NCBI RefSeq assembly: GCF_014905175.1
Contig: NC_057790.1
Span: 7,688,001-7,752,000 of the forward strand
Source: Aphidius gifuensis
Taxonomy: Eukaryota > Arthropoda > Insecta > Hymenoptera > Braconidae
Reading direction: 5' to 3'
DNA length: 64,000 nucleotides
Part shown: positions 24,501-34,969 of the stretch, one piece after another
Layout of the letters: every line of letters begins with the position of its first letter
Numbering within the stretch: the first letter of the stretch is position 1
Made by a program: the position numbers and the translations under genes
The notes under the pieces: generated by a model
The model's database searches: none
What the model saw: only the letters and a program-made list of their open reading frames with translations
Told to the model about the DNA's origin: nothing

Positions 24501-27500
24501 TTCAAAAAAGTAAATTTAAAAAAAAAAAAAATTTTTTTTAATTTTTATGAAAAATGTGATCCATAGATCAAAATTTTTCCAGAGAGGCGATAGAATTTCC
24601 GAATACGCATGTTTTAAGAATATGAAGTCTCTAACACCATTTCATCACGAGTTATTGTTTGCATAAAAAATGAAAACGACACAAGCTATAACTCAAAATG
24701 GAGTAGTCGCAGAGGTTTCATATTAGGCATAAAATAATCGTTTTTCAAAATTCTTTAACTTTTTCAAATGAATTTTTATCGTACGAATAGTATTTTTCGT
24801 GCAAACGTAAAAAAAAAAAACACTATTTTACGGAGGCTAGGAGCCATAGGCTCAGCCGCAGTCTTGAATTTATCGGCGAAAAAAAAAAACGCTCATAACT
24901 TACGAACTAAGTAACCGAGAGACTTCGTACTAGGCTCAAGGAAGCGCATTAAAAAACTCTATCGCCCGCGTAATAGGTTTTTTGCTCTATTGATAATAGT
25001 TTTTAATCAAAAAAATAAAATGTAAATTTTGAAAAAATTTTTTTTCTTACTAAAAAATTTGTGGTGTCTAAACTATCCATCAGAGAGTATTGATCACACA
25101 AAGGTTTTTTGTTCGTAAATCTTTTCTGTTTTCTATTTCATTATTCTTAAATTATTATTTATGTAAATTAAAAAAGTACATACGTTTTTATGTGAAAATT
25201 TTACAAGTTATAAAAACGGCGCAATAAATAACTCGACGCGAAATTAAAAGAGAGACTTCGTATAAGGCTTATATTATGCGTCTCAAAAAACTCTATCGCC
25301 CGCATAATCGGTTTTGTCCTCTATCTATATAGACGGTAAGATAATGTCAAAAAAACTGGACAGAACCATAAGTAACAAAAATTCGTTTAATGGTAGTCCT
25401 TGTGACCCAGAACACTTTGCTCGACTGGCTGCCGTCTTAATTGTCGGGCGTCCACAGGTAAGCCAGGTAAAAAATTTAAATTTAATTTAATAATTTTTTT
25501 AACCACTTAAACAATTATTTTTTTGGCAGCCATTTTTTTTTCATATTTAAAATACATTAAAAAAAAATAATCTAGCTCGGCTGCCATTTATAACGTATTT
25601 TATAATTCGTGATTTTTTCAATTTTTAAAAATTAATATCTCGGTTGGATGACAATTAATTCGGAAGCCATTTTAAAATTATGTTAATATAATAAAAGTAA
25701 AAGTATTTGTTAAAAAATTATGTCTGAAATTGTTGTTTGAATTATTAATTTTTTACCTGGCTTACCTGTGGACGCCCGACAATTAAGACGGCAGCCAGTC
25801 GAGCAAAGTGTTCTGGGTCACAAAGACTACCATTAAACGAATTTTTGTTACTTATGGTTCTGTCCAGTTTTTTTTATATTATCTTACGGACTAATAATAG
25901 TTTTTGAGAAAAAAAAAAAAAACTTCAAAATTTGACAAAAAGTTCGGATGATAAATTTTTTTGCTCGAAAACTGTTATTGAGAGAAGAAAAAAACCCCAA
26001 TGCCGTCACTAGATTTTTTTAAGGCGCATAATTTGAGCCTAATACGAACTCCCTATCTTGATTATAACAAAAGTTATGACATGCCGAAAAAAAAATCAAA
26101 AAAACGGACCAAAAAATGTCATCATAGAGTTGAAATAAAATGTTTATAAGGCTCCAAAAAAAAAGCCTTGATTCGAGTAATGTTATTGTTGATAAACCAT
26201 TAAATTACATTTCAGCAATAATTTGAAATGATCATGGCCCTAGCCGGAGTATTGAAAATTTTTAATTTTCAACGGGTAACGCGGGCCACACGTTACCAGG
26301 TCTTTTTTTTTTTTTTTCGTTTTTTGGGAAAAAAAAAAATGGCCAAATAAATATTGCTTTTCTCTATCAAAAGCAATAGAATTTCTAGAGCCGCTTCTTT
26401 TGAGCTAAATACGAAGTCTTTACGACAATTAGTTTAGAAGTTATGAACGTTTTTTTTTTTTTTGGGGATAAATCCAATACCGCGGCTGAGCCTTTCGGCT
26501 CCTAGCCTCCGTAATATCTGCAAAATAGAAATTTTTGTCTAGGAAAAAAAAAACATTTGAAAGAAATAAAAAGCGGTTGATTGAAGAAAAAAATATGTCT
26601 TCTTGAAAACAAAAAAAATCCTCGACTATATATTTTTTAGGTTCAATTCAAGTATTAGAAACATCAAATACAGTAAAAATAAATTTAATTTAAACGACTA
26701 ATATCCTTCATTTGAAACAATTGCAGGAATTGAATTAATTTTTTTTTTCTTATTTAATAAATATATTTGTCTTGAAAAGAAACAAAAGTGCCTAAATTTT
26801 AGGCAATGTCGTCTTGATTTATAACAGATTTGGTTTGTAGTAAAACAAAATTGTCTTAATTTTAGACAATATTACGTCTTGCCTCATAACAGATTTTGTT
26901 TCCCTGAAAACAAAATTGTCTAAATTTTAGACAATATTCTATTTGCTTCATAACAGATTTGATTTGTATTAAAACGAAATTGTCTAAATTCTAGACACTA
27001 TTACTTCTTGCTTTATAACAGGTTTGGTTTCATTGTCAACAAAATTGTCTAAATTTTAGACAATGTCGTCTTGCTCCATAAATGATTTGGTTCTATTTAA
27101 AACAAAATTGTCTTAAATTTAGACAATTTTGTTTTCAGGGAAACAAAATCTATTTCTATTTTGCAGAAATTTTTTTTTACAGTGTAGTAACGCAGCATTG
27201 TGTGACCGAGTGTGTGACACTCAGCGTAACGATAGCGGGGCCTCAAATTTTGTCGCTACCCTCCGTAAAAAAGTTTCACTCCGAAAAAAAACTAGTTATT
27301 AGTTGTGTAAATTTTGTATAAATTTGAAAGAAAAATTATCCGGCTTTGACTATCGTGTCAGGTTTTGCGAGGACTGTGTAGTCTCAGTAGGGTTTGTTCA
27401 TATAAAAAAGTTTTACTATGATTTTCAACAATACTTTAATGGTTGAATTGATAATGCAAGAGATTGATCGATCCCGGATCACGTCCATATATATTCGTTT

Positions 27501-29065
27501 AATTATTATCGTCTATTGAAAGTGTTAAAATAAAAAAATAATAATGTTATAAATAATAAAATAACAATAATAGTTTATTTATATTATTTTTTTGCACGCC
27601 TGTGTCAAGCCTGAGACTCAGGCTTGTGCCAAGCCCGAAATTCCAGCCCGGATACAAGTCTGGGAAACAAGCCTGACACCGGTCAAAACTTAGTGAACAT
27701 TCCAAGGCTTGACACAAGCCTCAGAGCCCGAAAAACAGGCTTGTCTCAGGCTTGCCCCCTTCGTCACTTCCTACCTGGGTTATTCGAAATTAATTATGAC
27801 TAAAAGCCACCAGACTATATAATTAAAATGTTTTTCTTGATAAAATGTTCTATGTATTCAGTTTTTTCAGCTATCATCAAACGGAATTTCGTTTACGATT
27901 AAAACTACAGGTAATTTCACTAATTTTCTTAATCTTCGCTCTGATTGGGGATATATGCTATTATAGAGACTGGATATCTCATACATCAGATAACAATATT
28001 TTTATTTTGATGGGTGAAAGATATTTATTACTTTTTGGATCCCTGGAAGGCTTATCAAACGGTTGAGTATATTAATGAATGACGTGACGTTAACGCATGA
28101 TTAATTTATTTTCTTCATAACTATAGATTATAAACTTTTTGTCGGAATAATTGGTTTCATTATAAGTACCATGGCGAGATTCACTTGGAGCTTTTGTGAC
28201 CTTCTAATTATTTTGGTAAAAAAAGCCACTGATTGATGATTGTATATTAGTCACTATAAAATATTCATTGCGATAATTCATACTTTTAATTCTTATTTTT
28301 TAGGTGTCTATCGGACTCTCAGAAAGATACAAACATCTTAACGAAGTCGTACGTTTGAAAATTTTGAACGATCCAACAGAAAGAATAAATTGGCGCAAAA
28401 TTAAAAATTACTATGTTATAATGAATAAACTCGTCAAAGAAGCAGATAATATTGTTTCACCATTGATATTGATGTCATGTTGTATGAGAATCTATGAAAT
28501 TTGCGTACATACATCAGAAGGAATAAGGTATTTGTTAATTCATAATACCTCCTATATCTCTTACTATATGACGGATAAATAATTAATTATTATTTTAGAT
28601 CGCTTATAATAGGATTGAACATCTCAATGTATTATTTTGTTATTCTATTTTATACGATTTTTCGAATAATCGCAATTGTGTTATCAGCAGCCAAAATTGA
28701 TGATGAAAGTAATCATGCATTATCAGTATTCGCTTGTTGTTGTCCATCAGATTTCATAATTGAGGTTCATTGATATTTTTTACATTTTACCACATTTAAG
28801 ATTTAAATACGACTGTCATCAAATCAATAAGAAATCGTTTTTTTTATTGAAGGTCATTTGGATGCAACAACAATTATCGATTGATAAAGTTTCATTTACA
28901 GCAATGAAATTTTTTCCAATTACTCGTAAATTGATATTAACTGTAAGTATGAATATATATATCCCAATGAGTATTTATCTCACATATTAATTACATTTAT
29001 TTCAGATCGCTGGAACAATTATTACATATGAAATTGTTTACATGCAGATTCGAGCACATTATTAG
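18582..29065 (+). CDS. Sugar-type gustatory receptor, copy B (9 exons, intact)
   Basis: Paralogue of copy A with the same predicted role as a sweet-taste channel. Exons: 18582-18695, 19838-20048, 20134-20269, 27871-28061, 28127-28215, 28304-28527, 28599-28764, 28853-28942, 29006-29065. Every exon has exactly the length of its counterpart in A (114, 211, 136, 191, 89, 224, 166, 90, 60), giving 426 residues with no stop or shift. Key motifs are kept: SQIFGNFPISG, LSERYKHLNE, INWRKIKNYY, IVSPLILMSC, AAKIDDESNHAL, MKFFPITRKLILT and TYEIVYMQ. Compared with A the FWSL block is altered to YFVILFY, and a TGC/TGT-rich CCC replaces TRC near the end of exon 7. Intron 3 is 7.6 kb because of nested elements; its donor GTTAGA is weak, so splicing efficiency is a question. 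AATAAA at 29137 is a plausible polyadenylation signal. Confidence 0.83.
20378..21376. mobile_element. TIR element (CACGGAGAAAAAAAAAC), TA target, in receptor B intron 3
   Basis: Ends CACGGAGAAAAAAAAACG and GTTTTTTTTTCTCAGTG, flanked by TA on both sides. Copies A and C have an uninterrupted sequence here. The body is made of AACAAAATTTGTTGT-type inverted blocks at both ends around AT-rich filler. TA duplication suggests a Tc1/mariner-type transposase in trans. No coding sequence. Confidence 0.75.
21824..23225. mobile_element. TIR element (CACTGAGAAAAAAGTTTCC), third nesting level
   Basis: Ends CACTGAGAAAAAAGTTT and AAACTTTTTTCTCAGTG. Flanked by TAT on both sides; the other arm of the host MITE shows the empty site GATATTAAT, supporting a 3-bp duplication. 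Internal blocks such as GGAAAGGAAGTTGCCACATG recur in both halves. A tRNA-like segment lies near the middle. No coding sequence. Confidence 0.75.
22520..22608 (-). other. tRNA-like segment in CACTGAG element
   Basis: Minus strand: GATGGCTTAGGGGATAACGC is an excellent tRNA D-arm/A-box; GTAGGTTCGGGTCTC is a B-box variant. Between them GATAGGTTTAGATAGGTTTAGG extends the variable part, a feature shared with the tRNA-like segments of the foldback element at 30612-32493. Confidence 0.55.
23874..26530. repeat. Complex inverted repeat with ACTTCGTATTAGGCTC units
   Basis: Left edge GATCTGGTAACG-TTTGTTGGGGCGTGTGG is mirrored at 26225-26310. The interior repeats a module of about 200-300 bp: TAACTTTTG, then GACTTCGTATTAGGCTC, then AACTCTATCGCCC, then a polyA/T stretch, at least five times forward (24060-25330) and twice reversed (25900-26470). 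A related block is at 33272-34545. GGAGGCTAGGAGCC near 24832 and 26490 marks one boundary. Nature unknown; not coding. Confidence 0.6.
25330..25893. mobile_element. 564-bp MITE (GTAAGATAAT ends)
   Basis: Ends TAGACGGTAAGATAATGTC and ATTATCTTACGGACTA; arms of about 130 bp pair through ACTGGACAGAACC, TTCGTTTAATGG and CCGTCTTAATTGTCGGGCG. A near-identical truncated copy in the opposite orientation is at 42772-43193, so the family moved recently. Confidence 0.85.
26788..27128. repeat. 65-bp tandem repeat, about 5 copies, each with a hairpin
   Basis: Each unit contains ATTGTCTAAATTTTAGACAAT, a 20-bp palindrome broken here as ATTGTCTAAA/TTTAGACAAT, followed by CTTGCTTCATAACAGATTTGG. Units end near 26800, 26863, 26928, 26991 and 27058. 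Part of the CACTGTAAAAAA element. Confidence 0.75.
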
Positions 29066-29669
29066 AATCTAAGACAATATCTGATGAATAATCATAATTA
29101 ATTTTTTCCTATATTATATCATTGAAACAACGGAAAAATAAACTATTAAACAGACAAATAAATAAATTTCAAAAATTTTTATCTTTTTCGATCACATTAT
29201 GTGATTTATTTATTAATGTGATCAATAAATAAATCATATAACGTGATCAAAAAAATTAAATTGTGTTTTTTGAATTAAAATGTGATTAAGGGATTTCGTC
29301 GATTTTTTAAAACGAAGAGTGAGACAACATTTTTCCTCTGTTTTTTGTCTCTTGACAAATGAACAAAATTAATGTGATTTAAATAAACAAAATTATATGA
29401 TTAAACAAAAAAAATTAATATGATCACAAAAAATAGAATTAACATGAATATAAAAATTAAAATTGATATTTATAAATAACAATTGCTTTGAATAAAAAAG
29501 AATAAATAAGATGGCCTCAATAAAAAAAAAAAAAAAATAGTATCCTTTATTTATAAAATATCTATCTATATTGATATATCTTAACAATTTATTAAATGTT
29601 TTTTTTTTTTGAAGTGAAACTTCTTTACGCAGGGTAGTGAAAAAAAAAATAGTGTGTCGGCCATGTAAC
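29066..29669. other. 3' flank of receptor B, no gene
   Basis: After a probable polyadenylation signal the DNA is AT-rich. TTTATTTATTAATGTGATC is followed by its near reverse complement around 29195-29245. GAAGTGAAACTTCTTTACGCAG at 29611 is a copy of the recurring AACTTCTTT module. Confidence 0.4.
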
Positions 29670-29755
29670 GCTCGGAGCGAGCGAACGCTCGGAGCAAGCG
29701 AACGCTCGGAGCAAGCGAACGCTCGGCGCAAGCGAACGCTCAGACCGAGCAAGCG
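29670..29755. repeat. 17-bp GC-rich tandem repeat, about 5 copies
   Basis: Unit GCTCGGAGCAAGCGAAC. The unit is far richer in GC than its surroundings. It creates a minus-strand frame of 123 codons that reads as arginine/serine-rich repeats and is not a credible gene. Confidence 0.9.
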
Positions 29756-29819
29756 TTGACACATATAACTAATAGTGAGTGAGTAAGTGGCTACGAGCGA
29801 GAAAGAAGATATGTTTCGA

Positions 29820-30611
29820 ATAAATGTGTGTGTGTGTGTGTGTGTGCGTTGCCAATAGTGTAGCTGATCGGTTTTGTTTGCAGCGTTTATAAAAATGATG
29901 AATCAAAAAATTATAAATGAATATACTCAATTGAAAATTATTATTAGTATATTAATATTATTAATATAATTATTATAATTATTATTTTATTCTTAATATC
30001 GATATAATTATTATGAATATGATGAATACCATTGATATTATTACTAATATTAAATTGATATTATTATTATTCTTGATAATATTATTGAAATTATTATTAT
30101 TTATAATAATATTATTAATATCTATAACCATAGTATAAATGAAAATAACAACAATAATTTCAATAATATCATCGATAATAATAATATCAATATAATATTA
30201 GTAATAATATCAATGGTATGAATCATATTAATGATAATAATAATAATATTGATATAATATTGATAATGATAAGATCAATACTGACATTAATATTCAAGTA
30301 TAAATATTAATAATTATAAATGTTATTATTAATATCATTTATATTATGACTAATATATATATTGATATTATTTCTAATTTATAATGTTATCAAAATTATT
30401 ATTGTCATTATTATTCTGGATAATATTATTGAAGTGATTGTTATTAATAATACTATTAATATATATATTCATTCATAGTATCCATAATAATAACAATAAT
30501 AATTTCAATAATATCATCGATAATAATAAAATCATTGATATTAATATTATTAATATCGATATAATATTAATAATAATAATAATAAGAATAATAATAGTAC
30601 TGTGATGAATA
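29820..30611. repeat. Short (GT)n and long AAT-type low-complexity desert
   Basis: A (GT)n run at about 29827-29847, then nearly 700 bp composed almost wholly of A and T in TAATAT/ATTATT patterns with frequent inverted matches. Continues at 32494-32880 on the other side of the foldback element, showing that the element landed inside it. Confidence 0.7.
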
Positions 30612-31261
30612 CACTGAAAAAAAAAATTTCTATTTATAAGACAAAAAGTTCTTAAGAATAGAAGTTTCCTTCTTGAAAAAAAATGTATTTGGATTAAGAT
30701 AAAATTGATTTGGATTAAGACAAAGACTTCTTAATCCAAATCAAAAAAATTTTCTTGAAACATGAAAAAAAATTCTTGGTTCAAGACGAACTGTTCATGT
30801 TTTTCGAAGTATGCTTCTTGGATTATGGATAAATGTGTCTCGGTTCAAGACAAACTGTTCATGTTTTTAGAAGTATACTTCTTGGATTATGGATAAATGT
30901 GTCTTGGATCGAGACGAACTGTTCATGTTTTTAGAAGTATGCTTCTTGGATTATGGATAAATGTGTCTTGGACCGAGACAAACTGTTCATGTTTTTAGAA
31001 GTATGCTTCTTGGATTATGAACAAAAGTGTCTCGGTTCAAGACATATTGTTCATGTTTTTAGAAGTATTCTTCTTGAATTATGAATCGATATGTCTCGGT
31101 TCAAGGCAATATTGTTTTTATTTATGAACATTTATTCTCAATAGGATTGAAAATAAAAAAAATAAAAAAAATTTTTCAATTACAAACTTGTAATTTGTAA
31201 TTTTTTTTTTCCTGCAATTTTTATTTTATAATTTTTTTTCCTACAATTTTTTTTTTTTTTT

Positions 31262-31345
31262 ACCTAACGCGGGACGCGAACCTATGACCGTAAAACCTAT
31301 CTAATCTAAACCTGTGCCTTAGCTCGCTTAACCACGGGCGCGATA
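31262..31345 (-). other. tRNA-like segment, left arm of foldback element
   Basis: Minus strand: CGTGGTTAAGCGAGCTAAGG (A-box/D-arm) and TAGGTTCGCGTCCCGCG (B-box/T-arm) separated by a long AGGTTTAGATTAGATAGG insert. Inverted counterpart at 31992-32074. Confidence 0.6.
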
Positions 31346-31991
31346 TGGAAACGGGAAGTTATTTGTATTACTTTAGTGACAAGATATTTTTTTTTTTTTA
31401 AATTTATTACATGAACAAATGAACTAAAACTACCACGTATCAATTTGTATTACTTTAGTGTACTATTGTATTATTTTATGTTTTCTAAATTTTATTAAAC
31501 ATTTAGATAACATTTTATCATTATTATTATTTAAGAATATAAACAATTTAAATGCTAGTATTTTGAGTCGATTCAATATTGACACATTTTGTATTTTAAT
31601 AAATTAAATTTAACATTTATTTGATTTAATTTATTTTTAGAATGTACTGATATAAAACTTAAAAAAAAAATAATACATTTTTTTTCAATTTTCGATTATA
31701 ATTTAGTTTTTCTTTACAGTCAGTAAATCTTAAATCTTTCAATTATTCTAACTATTATATTATTGTTGTTTATATTCTTAAATAATAATAATGAAAAAAT
31801 GTTATTTATATGTTTAACAATTATTTGGAAAACATAAAATGTTTCGATATAACAAAAGAATGATATTATAGTAATTTAATAATTAATTATAAAAAAATAT
31901 ATATATACGTGTAGTTTCAGTTCATTTGTATAATAAATTTAAAAAAAAATATCTTGTCACTAAAGTAATACAAATAACTTCCCGTTTCCAT

Positions 31992-32074
31992 ATCGCGCCC
32001 GTGGTTAAGCGAGCTAAGGCACAGGTTTAGATTGGATAGGTTTTACGGTCATAGGTTCGAGTCCCGCGTTAGGT
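31992..32074 (+). other. tRNA-like segment, right arm of foldback element
   Basis: Plus strand copy of the above, with GGTTCGAGTCCCGCG as a canonical B-box. Differs from the left-arm copy at a few positions only, so the two arms are either young or kept alike by conversion. Confidence 0.6.
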
Positions 32075-32493
32075 AAAAAAAAAAAATTATAAAATAAAAA
32101 TTGCAGGAAAAAAAAAATTACAAATTACAAGTTTGTAATTGAAAAATTTTTTTTATTTTTTTTATTTTCAATCCTATTGAGAATAAATGTTCATAAATAA
32201 AAACAATATTGCCTTGAACCGAGACATATCGATTCATAATTCAAGAAGTATACTTCTAAAAACATGAACAGTTTGTCTCGGTCCAAGACGCATTTGTTCA
32301 TGATCCAAGAAGTATACTTCTAAAAACATGAACAGTTCGTCTTGAACCAAGACTTTTTTTTCATGTTTCAAGAAAATTTTTTTGATTTGGATTAAGAAGT
32401 CTTTGTTTTAATCCAAATCAACTTTATCTTAATCCAAATACATTTTTTTTCAAGAAGAAAACTTCTATCAGATAGAATTTTTTTTTTTCAGTG

Positions 32494-33271
32494 TATTCAA
32501 ATATAAATATTAGTAATTATTAGTATTTATATTTCGGATATTATTATTATAGATATTGTTATTAATATCAATAATATTGTTAATAATTTATAATATTATT
32601 TAAATTATTGTTATTATTATTATTATTTATATATATTCATTGTATAAATAATAATAATATTGATAATAATTTTAATAATATCAAAAATTTATAATACCAA
32701 TGGTATTAATAATAATAACAATATCAATAACGATATAATATTGATAATATTATCAATATTTATATTTTGAATATTAACGATATAATTGATATTATTATTA
32801 TAAATATCATATTGATATCATTTATACTATGAACTTTATCAATATTAATAATATCATCACTAATTAATTGATTGTTCATATTATTAAAGTCGTTACAAAT
32901 ATCTTGACAGACTGCGAAAGAAGTTTCACTTCCCTCGCGCGTACACACATTTTTTTTTTTAAAATTCCATGTTTGCTTTTTTATATATATATAAACTCTT
33001 TTGATTTCTATTGCCATTAGTTTCACTGTCACATATGACATTATCACTCATTTAAACAGTTTTTGCAATTTTATTTAATTTTTTTTGTTGATATGATATA
33101 TTTTAATTATTAATTTTTATTGAAATAAGATTGTATTTTGTTGTTAAACTGTCTCGAGCTGTCACTTATATTTAGAACAATTTAGACAGAATGTATACAA
33201 AGCCATGGTTATGTTTAGTTATGTTCAGCATGTTTAGTCGTCAGAGGGCTGCACCAGTTTATAAAAAAAAA
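32494..33271. other. AT desert, then unassigned DNA
   Basis: AAT-type low complexity to about 32880, then the AACTTCTTTCGCAG module in reverse (32905-32935). 32941-33271 is AT-rich without features I can name. Confidence 0.4.
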
Positions 33272-34545
33272 AAAAGACCTGGTAACATTTGTTGGGGCAT
33301 GTGGCCAGCGTTACCCGTTGAAAATTAAAAATTTTCAATAATCCGGCTAGGGCCATTGTTATTTTTATTGCTTAGACATATTTTAACCGTTAATTAACGA
33401 AAACATTATTCATATTTAAAAGAAAGGCAATAGAGTTTTTCAAAGCTTTTTTTGGAGCCTTATAAACATTTTATTTCAACTCTATGATGACATTTTTTGG
33501 TCCGTTTTTTTTATTTTTATTTCGGTGAGCCATAACTTTTGTTATAATCAATATAAGGAGTTCGTATGACGCTCAAATTATGTGCCTAAAAAAAATATGG
33601 TGACGGCATTGCGGGTTTTTTTTTCTCTCAATAACAGTTTTCGAGAAAAAAAATTAAATATCCGAATTTTCTGTCAGATTTTGAAGTTTTTTTTTTTTTC
33701 TCAAAAACTATTATCGATAGGGGAAAAAACCCATGTTGAGGGCGATAGAGTTTTTTGAGACGCATAATATAAGCCTTATACGAAGTCTCTCTTTTGATTT
33801 CGCGTTGAGTTATTCAATGCGCCGTTTTTAAGTTTTTTTTCGGCGAGCCATAACTTTTGTTATAATCAAGATGGGGAGTTTGTATTAGGCTCAAATTATG
33901 TGCCTCAAAAAAATCTAGTGACGGCATTGCGGGTTTTTTTCTCTCTTAATAACGGTTTTCGAGAAAAAAAATTAAATATCTGAATTTTTTTTTTTAATTT
34001 TCTAGTTTTTTTTTTTTTTCTCAAAAACTATTATAAATGGGAAGGAATTTTGCGAAGCAGGCGATAGAGTTTTTTAAGACACATAAATTGAGCCTAATAC
34101 AAAGTCTCTACTATGATTTTGCGTCGAGTTATTTATTAGTTATTGCGCCGTTTTTATAACTTGTAAAATTTTCACATGAAAACGTATGTACTATTTTAAG
34201 TTACATAAATAATAATTTAAGAATGATGAAATATAAAACAGAAAAGATTTACGAACAAAAAACCTTTGGTGATAAATACTTTCTGATGGATAGTTTAGAT
34301 ACCACAAATTTTTAAGTAAGAAAAAAAAATTTTTCAAAATTTACATTTTAGTTTTTTGATTAAAAACTATTATCAATAGAGCAAAAAACCTATTATGCGG
34401 GCGATAGAGTTTTTTAATGCGCTTCTTTTGAGCCTAGTACGAAGTCTCTCGGTTACTTAGTTCGTAAGTTATGAGCGTTTTTTTTTTTTCGCCGATAATT
34501 TCAAGACTGCGGCTGAGCCTATGGCTCCTAGCCTCCGTAAAAAAA
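33272..34545. repeat. Second copy of the ACTTCGTATTAGGCTC repeat block
   Basis: Starts GACCTGGTAACATTTGTTGG and ends GGCTCCTAGCCTCCGTAAAA, the same two boundaries as in 23874-26530. Inside are five or six modules in the orientation AACTCTATCGCCC reversed (GGGCGATAGAGTTTTT) followed by GCCTAATACGAAGTC. Closely alike in the 34140-34500 stretch to the reverse complement of 24830-25200. Confidence 0.6.
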
Positions 34546-34969
34546 AAATCACACCATCATACAATGTTTAGTTGTGTTGGTGGTTTCCCATTGAAAATTG
34601 AAAAACTACACATTATTTTTATTAATGTGTATATTGAAAACTTTACACACGAAAATACGGGTGTAATGTAGTCTTTTTTAAGTACGATCGCCAAAAAAAA
34701 CATTAATATAATTCACTAAAATATATAATTAGGTAGTTAAGCATAATCTAAAATCGATTCATTACAACTATTAACATGATTACCAAGAAAAATAAAATAA
34801 AATAAGAACAAGATCAGCTAGATAACAGCAGCAGTTGTGGTTGAATACTTTGAATACAAAATGGTAAATACTTATTATCAATCTGCAAAAGTCCGAACTG
34901 ATTGAAACCGAAAGCTAATAGAATTGGTTTCATCATGAATTAAGTCTTAGTTTTTTTTTATATGTACAC
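34546..34969. other. No gene seen
   Basis: AT-rich DNA between two repeats; no frames or motifs of note. Confidence 0.35.

Larger units (their letters stand above)
23833..27184. mobile_element. TIR element (CACTGTAAAAAA), TA target, nested in receptor B intron 3
   Basis: Ends CACTGTAAAAAATTTTAG and AAATTTTTTTTTACAGTG with TA on both sides. The interior is not a simple element: a palindromic, repeat-filled block (about 23874-26530) with a MITE inside, followed by a 65-bp tandem array. No coding sequence recognised. Confidence 0.65.
21447..27772. mobile_element. Outer CCCAGGTAGGAA element in receptor B intron 3 (swollen by nested insertions)
   Basis: Ends CCCAGGTAGGAA and TTCCTACCTGGG, with TTATT on both sides; comparison with the intron of copy A (AAATTATT...) supports a 5-bp duplication. 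Its own sequence is the CTTGTGTCAAGCCTG-rich arms at 21447-21560, 23577-23800 and 27590-27772. The rest is later insertions. Same family as 11586-12474. Confidence 0.7.
30612..32493. mobile_element. Foldback element (CACTGAAAAAA ends), TA target
   Basis: Ends CACTGAAAAAAAAAATTTCT and AGAATTTTTTTTTTTCAGTG with TA on each side. The two arms are long inverted copies; each holds a tRNA-like segment, leaving a unique centre of about 0.5 kb. The left arm is longer because a 64-bp unit (ACTGTTCATGTTTTTAGAAG...) is present about five times, against two in the right arm. Transcripts would form a hairpin of several hundred base pairs. No coding sequence. Confidence 0.8.

Noticed and set aside
29393..29764. 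Minus-strand 123-codon frame
   Set aside because: Made by the 17-bp minisatellite plus low-complexity DNA; no family features.
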